DNA from: Acidimicrobiia bacterium
GTDB taxonomy: Bacteria; Actinomycetota; Acidimicrobiia; Acidimicrobiales; Aldehydirespiratoraceae
Assembly: GCA_022824605.1 (NCBI GenBank)
Contig: JAJDZO010000127.1
Coordinates: forward strand, 1 to 9,148
Direction of reading: 5' to 3'
DNA length: 9,148 nucleotides
Shown here: positions 1 to 6,151 of the stretch, one piece after another
How the letters are laid out: every line of letters begins with the position of its first letter
Numbering within the stretch: position 1 is the first letter of the stretch
The notes under the pieces: model-generated
What the model was told of the DNA's origin: nothing
Seen by the model: the letters and a program-made list of their open reading frames with translations, nothing else
The model's database searches: none
Program-made: the position numbers and the translations under genes

Positions 1-84
1 GTTCAAGCTGGTGGTCTGCTCTTGAGAGGCGTTCAGCCGCTGGTTCCTCACGTACACCTATCTGTCTCGCTAGCCGGACCCGGA

Positions 85-122
85 CCCTCTGACAATGCCG
101 ATCCGTCCCGTCGTTGTCAGGG
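85..122. repeat. Inverted repeat at the end of the orfB remnant
   Basis: CTGACAA (89-95) and TTGTCAG (114-120) are perfect inverted repeats separated by 18 bases; CCC (85-87) and the flanking GG/C bases extend the stem with a small bulge. The orfB stop codon (117-119) lies inside the right arm. It could be a transcription-terminating hairpin or a degenerate transposon end. Apart from this, bases 1-116 show no gene that I can support. Confidence 0.35.
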
Positions 123-650
123 CCGCTTCCACCTTCCCCGACGTTCCCCAGCCCAGGCTGCCCTCAGCTTCCACCCGTCCACTGCCACGAACGGGAGGCG
201 GTGTCCCTTCACCACCGCCGGGTTCGGGAGCGCCTCGTGGCACTCGATGTCAGACACCCACAGCTGGTCGGGCCCGTCACGGCGGAACCGCCGATCAACC
301 AGGTCCGCAGCGGTGGGCAGGCGCGGCACCTTGCGATACCGGTGCCGGCCCGCCAGCCCGGCCAGTGCGTCGCGTCCCATGATGAGCTCCACAGTGCAGC
401 GCGCCACCTGCAGGCCACGTCCGTGCACCAGCTCGGCACCGATGCGCCGCGCCCGGTAGGTGCGCCCAGAGGCCTGATGTATCTCGGCGATGACATCTAG
501 CAGCAACCCATGACGCACCGAACGCGCCGACGGCGGCCGGCGCCGCCAGCAGTAGTAGCCCGACACCGACACACCCACCACCCGGCAGGCGACCACGACG
601 CAATAGCCGTCGCCCACTACCGCGGCGACGACCTCGAAACGCCTTTTGGG
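117..650 (-). pseudogene. IS3-family transposase OrfB, truncated or altered
   Basis: Second frame of the IS3 transposase, entered by -1 frameshifting at 644-650 (protein begins KRRFEVVAAV; the first possible independent start is GTG at 617). The N-terminal part is typical: VVACRVVGVSVSGYYCW, an ARRIGAELVH segment, and RRFRRDGPDQLWVSDI, which holds the first Asp of the DDE triad. After WVSDIE the sequence (CHEALPNPAVVKGHR...) no longer resembles the RNase-H-like core: no second Asp or Glu motif is visible, and the frame stops after about 177 codons where intact OrfB has close to 300. It is therefore not a complete transposase. The odd C-terminus could be a deletion junction or a variant 3' end shared by a subgroup of elements. 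Confidence 0.7.
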
Positions 651-923
651 TCGGTCTGCTCCTTGAGCAGATCAAAGGCCCGCCTGGTCACCGCCAACTC
701 CGTCTCGAGCTCGCGGATGCGCTTTCGGGCCTCGGCCAGCTCCACAGACTCCGACGTCGTGACCCCGGGTCGCAGCCCCCGATCCACCAGATCCTGATTT
801 GCGCCAGATGTAGATCGACTGACCCGTCACACCCAGCTGCTGAGCAACCTCAGCGACCGGTCTGCCCGCCTCAACCAGATCCAGAACCCTGCGACGGAAC
901 TCAGCCCGATAACCCCTCGGCAT
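617..923 (-). pseudogene. IS3-family transposase OrfA, frameshifted
   Basis: ATG at 923 is preceded by GAGGAGG, a strong ribosome binding site. The protein starts MPRGYRAEFRRRVLDLVEAG and contains the HTH segment VAEVAQQLGVTGQSIYIWRK. Near base 797 one extra base breaks the frame. Dropping one base restores the expected continuation: QDLVDRGLRPGV, then ELAEARKRIRELETELA, then AFDLLKEQTDPKG, ending at the TAG at 617-619. OrfA normally binds the IS ends and multimerises through the leucine-rich helix, which is out of frame here, so the copy is dead unless the extra base is a sequencing error. Confidence 0.75.
644..650 (-). other. Slippery heptamer for -1 frameshifting (orfA/orfB)
   Basis: The minus strand reads C CCA AAA in the orfA frame, a canonical X XXY YYZ heptamer. 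Slipping back one base moves the ribosome into the orfB frame (AAA AGG CGT, KRR). IS3 elements make the OrfAB fusion transposase this way. Frames and position fit exactly; frameshifting itself is inferred from the family. Confidence 0.6.
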
Positions 924-992
924 GATGACCTCCTCATGGTCGACATACCCGAGATTCAACTATCCCGACGACGCAATACCCGGGGCACACCA

Positions 993-1017
993 CCTGCGTG
1001 AAACCCGGGGAGGTTCA
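993..1017. repeat. Putative IS3 terminal inverted repeat (one end)
   Basis: On the minus strand this begins TGAACCTCCCCGGGTTTC, starting with the TG dinucleotide of IS3 ends and lying about 70 bases before the orfA start. A second CCCGGGG occurs at 980-986. The partner end was not found in the window. Confidence 0.45.
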
Positions 1018-1056
1018 CACAAGAGCCGACGTAAGACCACATTTCAGACCTCGCCC

Positions 1057-1086
1057 TAGGATGCTGCGGTAAGGCGATCTAAGGAG
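1057..1086 (+). promoter_or_regulatory. Candidate promoter and RBS of the restriction gene
   Basis: TAGGAT at 1057-1062 matches the actinobacterial -10 pattern TAnnnT. AAGGAG at 1081-1086 is a good Shine-Dalgarno four bases before ATG 1091. No convincing -35 box and no C-protein-type operator is visible. Confidence 0.4.
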
Positions 1087-1090
1087 CCGT

Positions 1091-1837
1091 ATGCCTCCAA
1101 AGCTTCGTGACTACAGCGGCTCGGTCCGGGTAGCCGTCGCCGACTATTGGAAGGTGCGGCGCTCCCAGGCAGACGAGTCCGAGGGCAGGGGTGTTCTGAA
1201 CACCGGGATCCGGGCTGAGGTGACGGGTGGACGCCATCTCGACGCGCTGCACGAACTTGTGGTGGGCGTGTTCGTGGAGGCAGGCATACCGGCTCGACTG
1301 ATCGATGTGAAGCGGCGCCCGATCGCGGGCTACTTCCGCCGTGACAAGAGTTGGGACATCGTGGTGATGGTGGCCGACCGGGTGGTGGGCATTGTCGAGC
1401 TGAAGTCGATGGCGGGCAACAGCCCAGGCCAGAACTACAACAACCGCACCGATGAGGCGCTAGGCCAGGCGGTTGACGTGTGGAAGGCGGTGGAGCGTGA
1501 GATCATCAGGCCGCTGCGCCCCTGGCTCGGATATTTCATGCTGCTGGAGGACAACGAAGCCTTCACCACCCCGGTATCGCCACGCAGGGCGGTTTGGGAG
1601 CCGGATCCGGCCTTCACCGGTGCGAGTTACGCGGATCGGTATGTGATCTTCTTCGAGCGGATGGTCCGCGAGCGTCTGCTCGACGCGGCGTGCGTTGTTC
1701 TTGCCGACAAGCACTCGGCGGCGGTGAGGTTCCCATCAGAGTCTGTGAGCTTCCAGGCGTTCGCGGCGGCAATTCACGGCCGGTGTCTTCAGTTCATGGC
1801 CACCAATCCAGATATTGATTGGTCGGCAGGGGAGTAG
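1091..1837 (+). CDS. Type II restriction endonuclease, XhoI/PaeR7I family
   Basis: 248 residues, close to the size of XhoI and PaeR7I. The family core is clear: WDIVVM with Asp89, then GIVELKSMAGNSPGQNYN with Glu103 and Lys105 (the PD-(D/E)xK metal site), followed by NNRTDEALGQAVD (about 117-129). Members cut double-stranded DNA at CTCGAG, leaving 5' overhangs; the same specificity here is inferred. Start ATG 1091 has AAGGAG upstream. The gene faces the adenine methyltransferase tail to tail with a 33-base gap, the expected partner. No C regulator gene is seen, so control of the R:M ratio is unknown. The neighbouring IS remnant suggests horizontal gain. Confidence 0.88.
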   Translation: MPPKLRDYSGSVRVAVADYWKVRRSQADESEGRGVLNTGIRAEVTGGRHLDALHELVVGVFVEAGIPARLIDVKRRPIAGYFRRDKSWDIVVMVADRVVGIVELKSMAGNSPGQNYNNRTDEALGQAVDVWKAVEREIIRPLRPWLGYFMLLEDNEAFTTPVSPRRAVWEPDPAFTGASYADRYVIFFERMVRERLLDAACVVLADKHSAAVRFPSESVSFQAFAAAIHGRCLQFMATNPDIDWSAGE

Positions 1838-1870
1838 CCGCCGCAACCCGAAGGACGGCCGTTGATGGGC

Positions 1871-3574
1871 CTAGACCACGGCGGCGAGAAGGTCGGACCG
1901 GCTGATCCCGTATAGCTCGGCGGCTGCACCGGAGGCTGCGACCCGGTCGCGGCGCCTGAACGCCTCGGTGAGAGCGGCCGCGGTTGCCGCGTCGATGGCG
2001 TCGGGGGCGGGGACACGGATCTTCCGTAGGTACTGGGCCTGGAATCGGTAGGTGCCGCCGTGCATCTTGACGCAGTATGCGCCCACGAACAGGTTGGAAA
2101 TGTCCGACAGCAGCAGTCCCCCAAGCACTTCAAGATCCCACTTGTCGGACACCACGTAGTAGAGGTTGTGGTGGGGATAGAAGCCTCCGGCGTCCAGTAC
2201 CGGGTGAGCCGCCGACTTCAGATCGGGGAGAAGCAACTTCGGCCGTGCCTGCAGTTCGGGGTCGATCCGATCAATCGTGCGGTACCAGGAAGCCGGCCGG
2301 CGGCGAGCCACGTGCCGCTGTTTGATCCTGGTGCTGTGGCGCCGCATGTATGAGGCAAGGCCGGGGTACTCGTCCAGGTCGACCAGGCGGCCGTCCTCCC
2401 AAGGGTTCACGAGGAACCGCCCACCCCAGCGCGGCGTGCCGGAGGAGATGTCATGCGCGGTCAGCATGGGCAGCAGGCGGCAGGGCTCAACGCCAGGCGC
2501 GTCCTCGACCACGAAGACATCGTCGCAGCCGGTGGCCACACCGATACCTACACGGGTGCCGGTACGCCAGTCCTCCAACGGAGTGAAACGCTTCTCTAGG
2601 TCCGCGATCAACTCCAACGTGTAAGGCGACCCCGTAGGCCAATGGTTGCTGCTGGTGAACCACCCCTGGAGAGTCCCGGCGTCGAATCGGCCCCCACTGG
2701 GAGCGGGTTCGCGGCTATCGGCAACCCATTCGGCGACAACGCAGGCGTCGGTCTCGCCAAAACCGTCTGCGGTCTCAACGACACGGGCTGGGCCCTGGGA
2801 CCCGTTGCGCAGCACGGTGACCGCCGGATAGGCCGACACCGTGTCCTCGAATGCGTCCACGGTGTGCATCACCATGACTGTGTCCACCGCGTAGTCGGCA
2901 GCGACCAGTGCTCGCAGTCGCTCGCCGTACTGGTTGTGCATCCAGCGGTCGGCGCAGATGAAGGCCAGCCTTCCCTCGGGGCCGAGCATCGACAGGCCCT
3001 TCTCGAAGAAGCCGACATAGACGTCGGCTCGGCCCCGCATGGTGGCGCACTCGGACCGGTAGGCCGCGCTGACCTCCTTTGGAACGTCTTCGAGCCTGAC
3101 ATAGGGCGGATTGCCGACCACGAAGTCGGCCTGACTGGGCCCGTCGAGTCCCGCACGCAGCAGAAAGTCCCCTTGGCTGATCCACTGCGAGCTAAGGCTC
3201 GCGGCGACATCGGCTGGCTGGCCGAACTCGACAAGCCGAGCGGCAACAGATCTGCGGGCAGCGTCGACGTTGCGGTCAAACAGATCGAATGCCCTGATGG
3301 CCGCCACCATGTCGGCGAGAGAGCGGCCATACGTGGTGCAGGACTCTGCCAGGCGCTCAACGATAGGCACCAGGAAGGCTCCAGTGCCGCAAGCAGGCTC
3401 GACGATCACCGAAGCGCCCAAGTCAGCAGAGGCCCGGTACCCGGCCAGGTCCAGAATCAGGTCGACCACCCAGCGCCGGGTGAACACCTCGCCGTGCGTT
3501 CCCTCCGGATCGATGGTCCAAGTCGGCATCGCTCGGGCAGCCTCCATCAGCTTGGGCTGGCGGTACCGAGTCAT
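1871..3574 (-). CDS. Type II N6-adenine DNA methyltransferase, PaeR7I/XhoI-type partner
   Basis: 567 residues from ATG 3574; in-frame GTG codons at 3580 and 3583 would add two or three residues, and the Shine-Dalgarno (GGGGTGG) is weak for all of them. SAM-binding motif I is VEPACGTGAF (about 58-67) and the catalytic motif IV is NPPY (about 155-158) in ADFVVGNPPYVRL, diagnostic of N6-adenine methylation. The C-terminal half (WRTGTRVGIGVATGCDDVFVV, then YRFQAQYLRKIRVP near 510-525) is the TaqI/Eco57I-like target recognition region. It should methylate the adenine of CTCGAG and protect the host from the convergent endonuclease. Its start lies 94 bases downstream of the selD stop, on the same strand, so read-through from selD is possible. 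XhoI-type specificity rests on the partner gene. Confidence 0.87.
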   Translation of the reverse strand: MTRYRQPKLMEAARAMPTWTIDPEGTHGEVFTRRWVVDLILDLAGYRASADLGASVIVEPACGTGAFLVPIVERLAESCTTYGRSLADMVAAIRAFDLFDRNVDAARRSVAARLVEFGQPADVAASLSSQWISQGDFLLRAGLDGPSQADFVVGNPPYVRLEDVPKEVSAAYRSECATMRGRADVYVGFFEKGLSMLGPEGRLAFICADRWMHNQYGERLRALVAADYAVDTVMVMHTVDAFEDTVSAYPAVTVLRNGSQGPARVVETADGFGETDACVVAEWVADSREPAPSGGRFDAGTLQGWFTSSNHWPTGSPYTLELIADLEKRFTPLEDWRTGTRVGIGVATGCDDVFVVEDAPGVEPCRLLPMLTAHDISSGTPRWGGRFLVNPWEDGRLVDLDEYPGLASYMRRHSTRIKQRHVARRRPASWYRTIDRIDPELQARPKLLLPDLKSAAHPVLDAGGFYPHHNLYYVVSDKWDLEVLGGLLLSDISNLFVGAYCVKMHGGTYRFQAQYLRKIRVPAPDAIDAATAAALTEAFRRRDRVAASGAAAELYGISRSDLLAAVV

Positions 3575-3615
3575 AGGCACCACCCCGCGAGTCTCAAACT
3601 ACATGTTCGCGATTT

Positions 3616-3643
3616 CACGGACGGGCACCCTACAGATGCCGTG
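3616..3643. repeat. Hairpin between selD and the methyltransferase gene
   Basis: CACGG (3616-3620) pairs with CCGTG (3639-3643), and GGCA (3624-3627) with TGCC (3637-3640) is an alternative inner stem. A minus-strand TAGGGT (-10-like) at 3627-3632 lies in the loop, about 52 bases before the methyltransferase ATG. It may end selD transcripts or mark the methyltransferase promoter; there is no T-run, so both roles are weak. Confidence 0.25.
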
Positions 3644-3668
3644 TGACAGGCGGGTCGGGTTCGGTTGG

Positions 3669-4703
3669 TCAGGGGGTTAGGTGGATGCGGCCTGAGCCTT
3701 CGGTGACTTTGCCTATAACGGCCGCATCGTGGCCTGAGAGCCTCAGTTCGGTTACGGCGGCCTGGGCGGCGTCGGGGCTGACCATGCCTAGCAGCAGACC
3801 GCCGGAGGTCTGAGCGTCGGCCAGCAGGGTGACCGACGTGTCGGTGACATCGCCGATGTCGAGGTGGGGCGCGGCCCAGTCGAGGTTGCGCTGGGAGCCG
3901 CCCGGAACCATGCCCAGCGCGGCCAGTTCGCGGACTCCTTCGATCACCGGCACCTCGCTCACCGAGATCTCCAGATCGACCCCCGACTCCTGGGCCATGC
4001 GCAGGCCGTGGCCCAGCAGGCCGAAGCCGGTCACGTCGGTGGCAGCGGTGGCACCGTGGCGCAGCCCGGCCGCGGCCGCCTTCTCGTTCGACCGGACCAT
4101 CTCGGCAACGGCGCGGTCCACCACCTCGGCACGGGCTTCGCCCCTCTTGACGGCGGTGGAGATCACCCCTGTCCCCAGCGGCTTGGTGAGCACCAGCGCG
4201 TTGTGAGGCCGCAGCCCCGCGTTGGTGAGCATGCGCCGCGGGTCGACCTCGCCCACCACCGCCATGCCGTACTTGGGTTCGGGGTCGTCCACCGTGTGGC
4301 CGCCTCCCACCACGAAGCCGCAGGCTCGGGCGGTGTCCTCCCCACCGGCGAGCACCTCGGCCAGCAGGTCGTTGGACAGTTCCTCGGAGTTCCATCCCAC
4401 CAGGTTCAGGGCCAGCAGCGGCCGCCCGCCCATGGCGTACACGTCGGAGACGGCGTTGGTGGCCGCGATGCGGCCCCAGGTGCGGGCGTCGTCCACCACG
4501 GGCGTGATGAAGTCGGCGGTGAGCACCAGGGCGCGCCCGCGGTCGGTCTGCCACACCGCGGCGTCGTCTGCGGTGTCCAGACCGACGAGCAGTTCTGGTG
4601 GGGGATCAGGGGTGAGGCCGCGCATCACGTGCGCGAGGTCGCCGGGGGCGAGCTTGCAGCCTCAACCGGCGCCGTGGCTGAACTCAGTGAGCCTTCTCGC
4701 CAT
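3669..4703 (-). CDS. selD: Selenophosphate synthase SelD, a selenocysteine protein (in-frame TGA)
   Basis: Makes selenophosphate from selenide and ATP, the selenium donor for selenocysteyl-tRNA. The correct start is ATG 4703, preceded by GAGAGGGGG eight bases upstream. The first residues read MARRLTEFSHGAG, then TGA (4662-4664), then GCKLAPGDLAH. Most SelD proteins have SHGAGCGCK, with the Cys and Lys catalytic; here position 14 is the TGA, so it must be selenocysteine (U14, Lys17), as known for other SelD proteins. Downstream family blocks are intact: GLDTADDAAVW, LTADFITPVVDDARTWGRIA, ATNAVSDVYAMGGRPL, VVGGGHTVDDPEPKYG, TDVTGFGLLGHG and ADAQTSGGLL. Full length is 344 residues, matching the usual roughly 345. 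A caller stopping at TGA would start at GTG 4628 and lose the active-site loop. Because SelD needs selenocysteine to be made, its synthesis should depend on selenium and on SelD itself. Confidence 0.93.
4613..4664 (-). promoter_or_regulatory. Candidate bacterial SECIS element in selD
   Basis: Just after the UGA the mRNA can form CGCGCA-CGUGA-UGCGCG (4619-4635), a 6-bp stem with a 5-nt loop about 33-37 nt after the UGA and a G in the second loop position, as bacterial SECIS elements usually have. A second hairpin UCGCC-CCC-GGCGA covers 4639-4651. UGAGGC (4659-4664) can also pair with GCCUCA (4613-4618), closing both hairpins and placing the UGA at the base. SelB binding is inferred from family knowledge; the pairings are read by eye. 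Confidence 0.55.
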
Positions 4704-4746
4704 CACGATCACCCCCTCTCGTGCGCATCGCCGCTGGAGCAACCGC

Positions 4747-4752
4747 AGGATA
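4747..4752 (-). promoter_or_regulatory. Candidate -10 box for selD
   Basis: The minus strand reads TATCCT, fitting TAnnnT, 43 bases before the selD ATG, giving a leader of roughly 35 nt that includes the ribosome binding site. No clear -35 box is visible. Confidence 0.3.
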
Positions 4753-4817
4753 GGCGGCCGGGCGTGGGGCGCCGGTGACGGCCACGGGGCTCTCCGAAGG
4801 CGATGAGGCCGTACCGG

Positions 4818-4823
4818 TAGGGT
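4818..4823 (+). promoter_or_regulatory. Candidate -10 box for leaderless start at the first mini-ORF
   Basis: TAGGGT ends six bases before GTG 4830, the spacing expected when transcription begins at the start codon itself (leaderless mRNA, common in actinobacteria). If correct, the nitronate monooxygenase transcript begins at the first repeat copy and carries both mini-ORFs. Confidence 0.35.
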
Positions 4824-4829
4824 GCAGCC

Positions 4830-4904
4830 GTGAACGTCGATCAGCGGTTGCGGGCTCAGCAGTTGACACCGTCGGGCAGCCCATCGTTGCCGGTGCAGCC
4901 GTGA
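4830..4904 (+). CDS. Mini-ORF 1 (24 codons) in the repeat leader
   Basis: GTG 4830 opens a 24-residue frame beginning VNVDQRLRAQQ and ending SPSLPVQP. Its TGA (4902-4904) overlaps the GTG of mini-ORF 2 (4901-4903) as GTGA. The first nine residues resemble the N-terminus of the downstream flavoprotein (MSVDSRLR). It has no Shine-Dalgarno but sits six bases after a -10-like TAGGGT, suiting leaderless translation. It may be only a duplicated gene start with no function. Confidence 0.3.
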   Translation: MNVDQRLRAQQLTPSGSPSLPVQP

Positions 4905-4975
4905 ACGTCGATCAGCGGTTACGGGCGCAGCAGGTCACACCGTTGGGCAGCCCGTCGTTGCCGGTTCAGCCGTGA
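4901..4975 (+). CDS. Mini-ORF 2 (24 codons) in the repeat leader
   Basis: Second copy of the mini-ORF: VNVDQRLRAQQ, then VTPLG, ending SPSLPVQP. Against mini-ORF 1 there are two replacements (L to V, S to L) and four synonymous codon changes. Its TGA (4973-4975) overlaps the GTG start of the flavoprotein gene (4972-4974), so termination could feed reinitiation. Translation is unproven. Confidence 0.3.
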   Translation: MNVDQRLRAQQVTPLGSPSLPVQP

Positions 4976-6054
4976 GTGTCGATTCGCGGTTGCGGACGCG
5001 GGCGACGGAGCTGTTCGGCGTCGACTATCCGATCGTGCAGACCGGGATGGGGTGGGTGGCCGGCCCGTCGCTGGTGACCGGCACCGCATCCGCGGGCGGG
5101 CTCGGGATTCTGGCCTCGGCCACCATGACCCTCGACGAGATGATGTCGGCCATCGGGGAGGTTCAGCGCCGCACGGACCGCCCCTTCGGGGTGAACCTCC
5201 GCCCCGACGCGGCCGATCTCGACGACCGGGCCGACCGGCTGGTGCAGGCCGGAGTGCGGGTCGCCAGCTTTGCCGGCCCGCCCCCGGCGCCGGTGGTGAA
5301 GCGCCTGAAACGCGGCGGCGTGGTGGTGATGCCGACCGTGGGCGCCCGCCGCCACGCTGTCAAGATGGCCGAGCTGGGCGCGGACGCCATCATGTGTCAG
5401 GGCGGCGAGGGGGGCGGCCACACCGGGTCGGTGCCGACCTCGCTGCTGTTGCCGCAGGTGCTCGACGCGGTGGACGTTCCCGTGATCGCTGCCGGGGGGT
5501 TCCACGACGGTCGGGGTCTGGCCGCCGCGCTCGCGTGGGGCGCCGACGCGGTGGCCATGGGCACCCGCTTCCTGCTGACCGCCGAGTCGAGGGTGCCCGA
5601 CGCGGTCAAGGCCGTCTATCTGGACACGCCGGTCACCGGCACGGTGGTGTCGAGCAGCATCGACGGCAGGCCCCAGCGGGTGATCCGCACCCGTCTGGTC
5701 GACTCCCTCGAGTCGGCCCGGCTCACCCGCCTGGCCCGGGCCGCGGCCAACGCCTGGCGGTTCCGGAGCCTCACCGGCATGTCGGTGTCGGCGCTGGGGC
5801 GTGAGGGGTTGGCCATGCGGCGATCCCAGGGACTGACCTGGAGCCAGACCGCGATGGCCGCCAACGCGCCCATGCTCACCCGGGCGACCATGGTGGACGG
5901 TGATGTCGCCGCCGGCGTGTTGCCCACAGGCCAGTGCGTGGGGGTGGTGGAGGACCTGCCCGCCTGCGCCGAGCTGATCGAACGAATCGTGGCCGATGCG
6001 ACCGCTGCCCTCGACCGGATTGCTCCGAGATCTGAGGAGTGGCTTGGCGACTAG
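4972..6054 (+). CDS. Nitronate monooxygenase-like FMN flavoprotein (NPD family)
   Basis: 360-residue TIM-barrel flavoprotein of the 2-nitropropane dioxygenase/nitronate monooxygenase family, which uses FMN to oxidise alkyl nitronates; several relatives act on other substrates. The N-terminus has ELFGVDYPIVQTGMGWVAGP (FMN site start). The middle holds QGGEGGGHTG (143-152) with His150 as candidate catalytic base, and VIAAGGFHDGRGLAAALAWG followed by DAVAMGTRFL (about 171-200), the FMN phosphate-binding strands. The start is GTG 4972, set by family length; two duplicated copies of this start lie upstream in other frames. The C-terminal tail LDRIAPRSEEWLGD is duplicated after the stop. No soluble partner is encoded next to it. 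The true substrate is not shown by the sequence. Confidence 0.85.
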   Translation: MSVDSRLRTRATELFGVDYPIVQTGMGWVAGPSLVTGTASAGGLGILASATMTLDEMMSAIGEVQRRTDRPFGVNLRPDAADLDDRADRLVQAGVRVASFAGPPPAPVVKRLKRGGVVVMPTVGARRHAVKMAELGADAIMCQGGEGGGHTGSVPTSLLLPQVLDAVDVPVIAAGGFHDGRGLAAALAWGADAVAMGTRFLLTAESRVPDAVKAVYLDTPVTGTVVSSSIDGRPQRVIRTRLVDSLESARLTRLARAAANAWRFRSLTGMSVSALGREGLAMRRSQGLTWSQTAMAANAPMLTRATMVDGDVAAGVLPTGQCVGVVEDLPACAELIERIVADATAALDRIAPRSEEWLGD

Positions 6055-6140
6055 TGCCCTCGACCGGATTGCCGCGCGGTCTGAGGAGTGGCTTGGCGAC
6101 TAGTGCCCTCGACCGGGTAGCGCCGCGGTTTGAGGATTAG
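6006..6140 (+). repeat. 49-bp tandem repeat of the nitronate monooxygenase gene end
   Basis: Copy A (6006-6054) is the gene's own 3' end with its TAG; copy B (6055-6103) has four mismatches; copy C (6104-6140) is 37 bases, with a 12-base loss. Read in matching phase they give LDRIAPRSEEWLGD, LDRIAARSEEWLGD and LDRVAPRFED, each followed by TAG. Some differences are synonymous (GCT/GCG, AGA/CGG). TTG codons at 6044 and 6093, each four bases after AGGAG, could open short frames through copies B and C, but this is weak. Confidence 0.88.
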
Positions 6141-6143
6141 GTT
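6138..6143 (+). promoter_or_regulatory. Candidate -10 box for the SRAP gene
   Basis: TAGGTT lies eight bases before ATG 6152, fitting a leaderless or nearly leaderless transcript; there is no Shine-Dalgarno. Its TAG is also the stop of the third 49-bp repeat copy. Confidence 0.35.
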
Positions 6144-6151
6144 CAGGGTCC

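Larger units (their letters stand above)
117..1017 (-). mobile_element. Decayed IS3-family insertion sequence
   Basis: Minus-strand element with the standard IS3 layout: orfA (HTH plus leucine-zipper-like part), a -1 slippery site, then orfB in the -1 frame. The upstream end is probably at 1017, where the minus strand begins TGAACCTCCCCGGG, a TG-start end of the kind IS3 elements carry. No matching TGAACC end is visible on the plus strand between 1 and 116, so the distal end is lost, changed or outside the window. orfA has a one-base frameshift and orfB lacks most of the DDE domain, so the copy should be inactive. It borders a restriction-modification pair, which fits an acquired region. Confidence 0.75.
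4822..4995 (+). repeat. 71-bp tandem repeat over the start of the nitronate monooxygenase gene
   Basis: Two full copies (4822-4892, 4893-4963) and a partial third (4964-4995) that is the start of the real gene. Each has GTGCAGCC or GTTCAGCC, then a GTG start and GTCGAT..CGGTT. Copies 1 and 2 differ at seven bases, mostly at third codon positions of the mini-ORF. The third copy diverges after CGGTTGCGG. 71 is not a multiple of three, so successive starts lie in different frames. Confidence 0.9.

Noticed and set aside
1838..1870. A bidirectional terminator between the convergent restriction and methyltransferase genes
   Set aside because: Only a short CGGCCG palindrome is present in 33 bases; no stem-loop with a T-run.
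2642..3646. A 334-codon open frame on the plus strand opposite the methyltransferase gene
   Set aside because: It is antisense to a gene with clear NPPY and SAM motifs; its translation shows no family resemblance and is typical of shadow frames in high-GC DNA.
3571..4554. A 327-codon minus-strand frame and a 304-codon plus-strand frame (3864-4778) over selD
   Set aside because: The translations are Arg/Gly/Pro-rich or composition-driven, while the selD frame has intact family motifs.
3669..4628. selD starting at GTG 4628
   Set aside because: It would remove the SHGAG(U)GCK active-site loop; the frame upstream matches SelD through the TGA to an ATG with a ribosome binding site.
4704..4821. 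A tRNA-Sec gene next to selD
   Set aside because: I searched the gap on both strands for a long acceptor/variable arm and a TTC-containing T arm and saw none.
4775..4975. A single 66-codon gene across the repeats
   Set aside because: It reads copy 1 in an unrelated frame and only copy 2 in the mini-ORF frame; the repeat structure explains the open frame better.
4822..4995. CRISPR array for the 71-bp repeats
   Set aside because: The whole unit is repeated with no unique spacers, and the third copy is the start of a gene.
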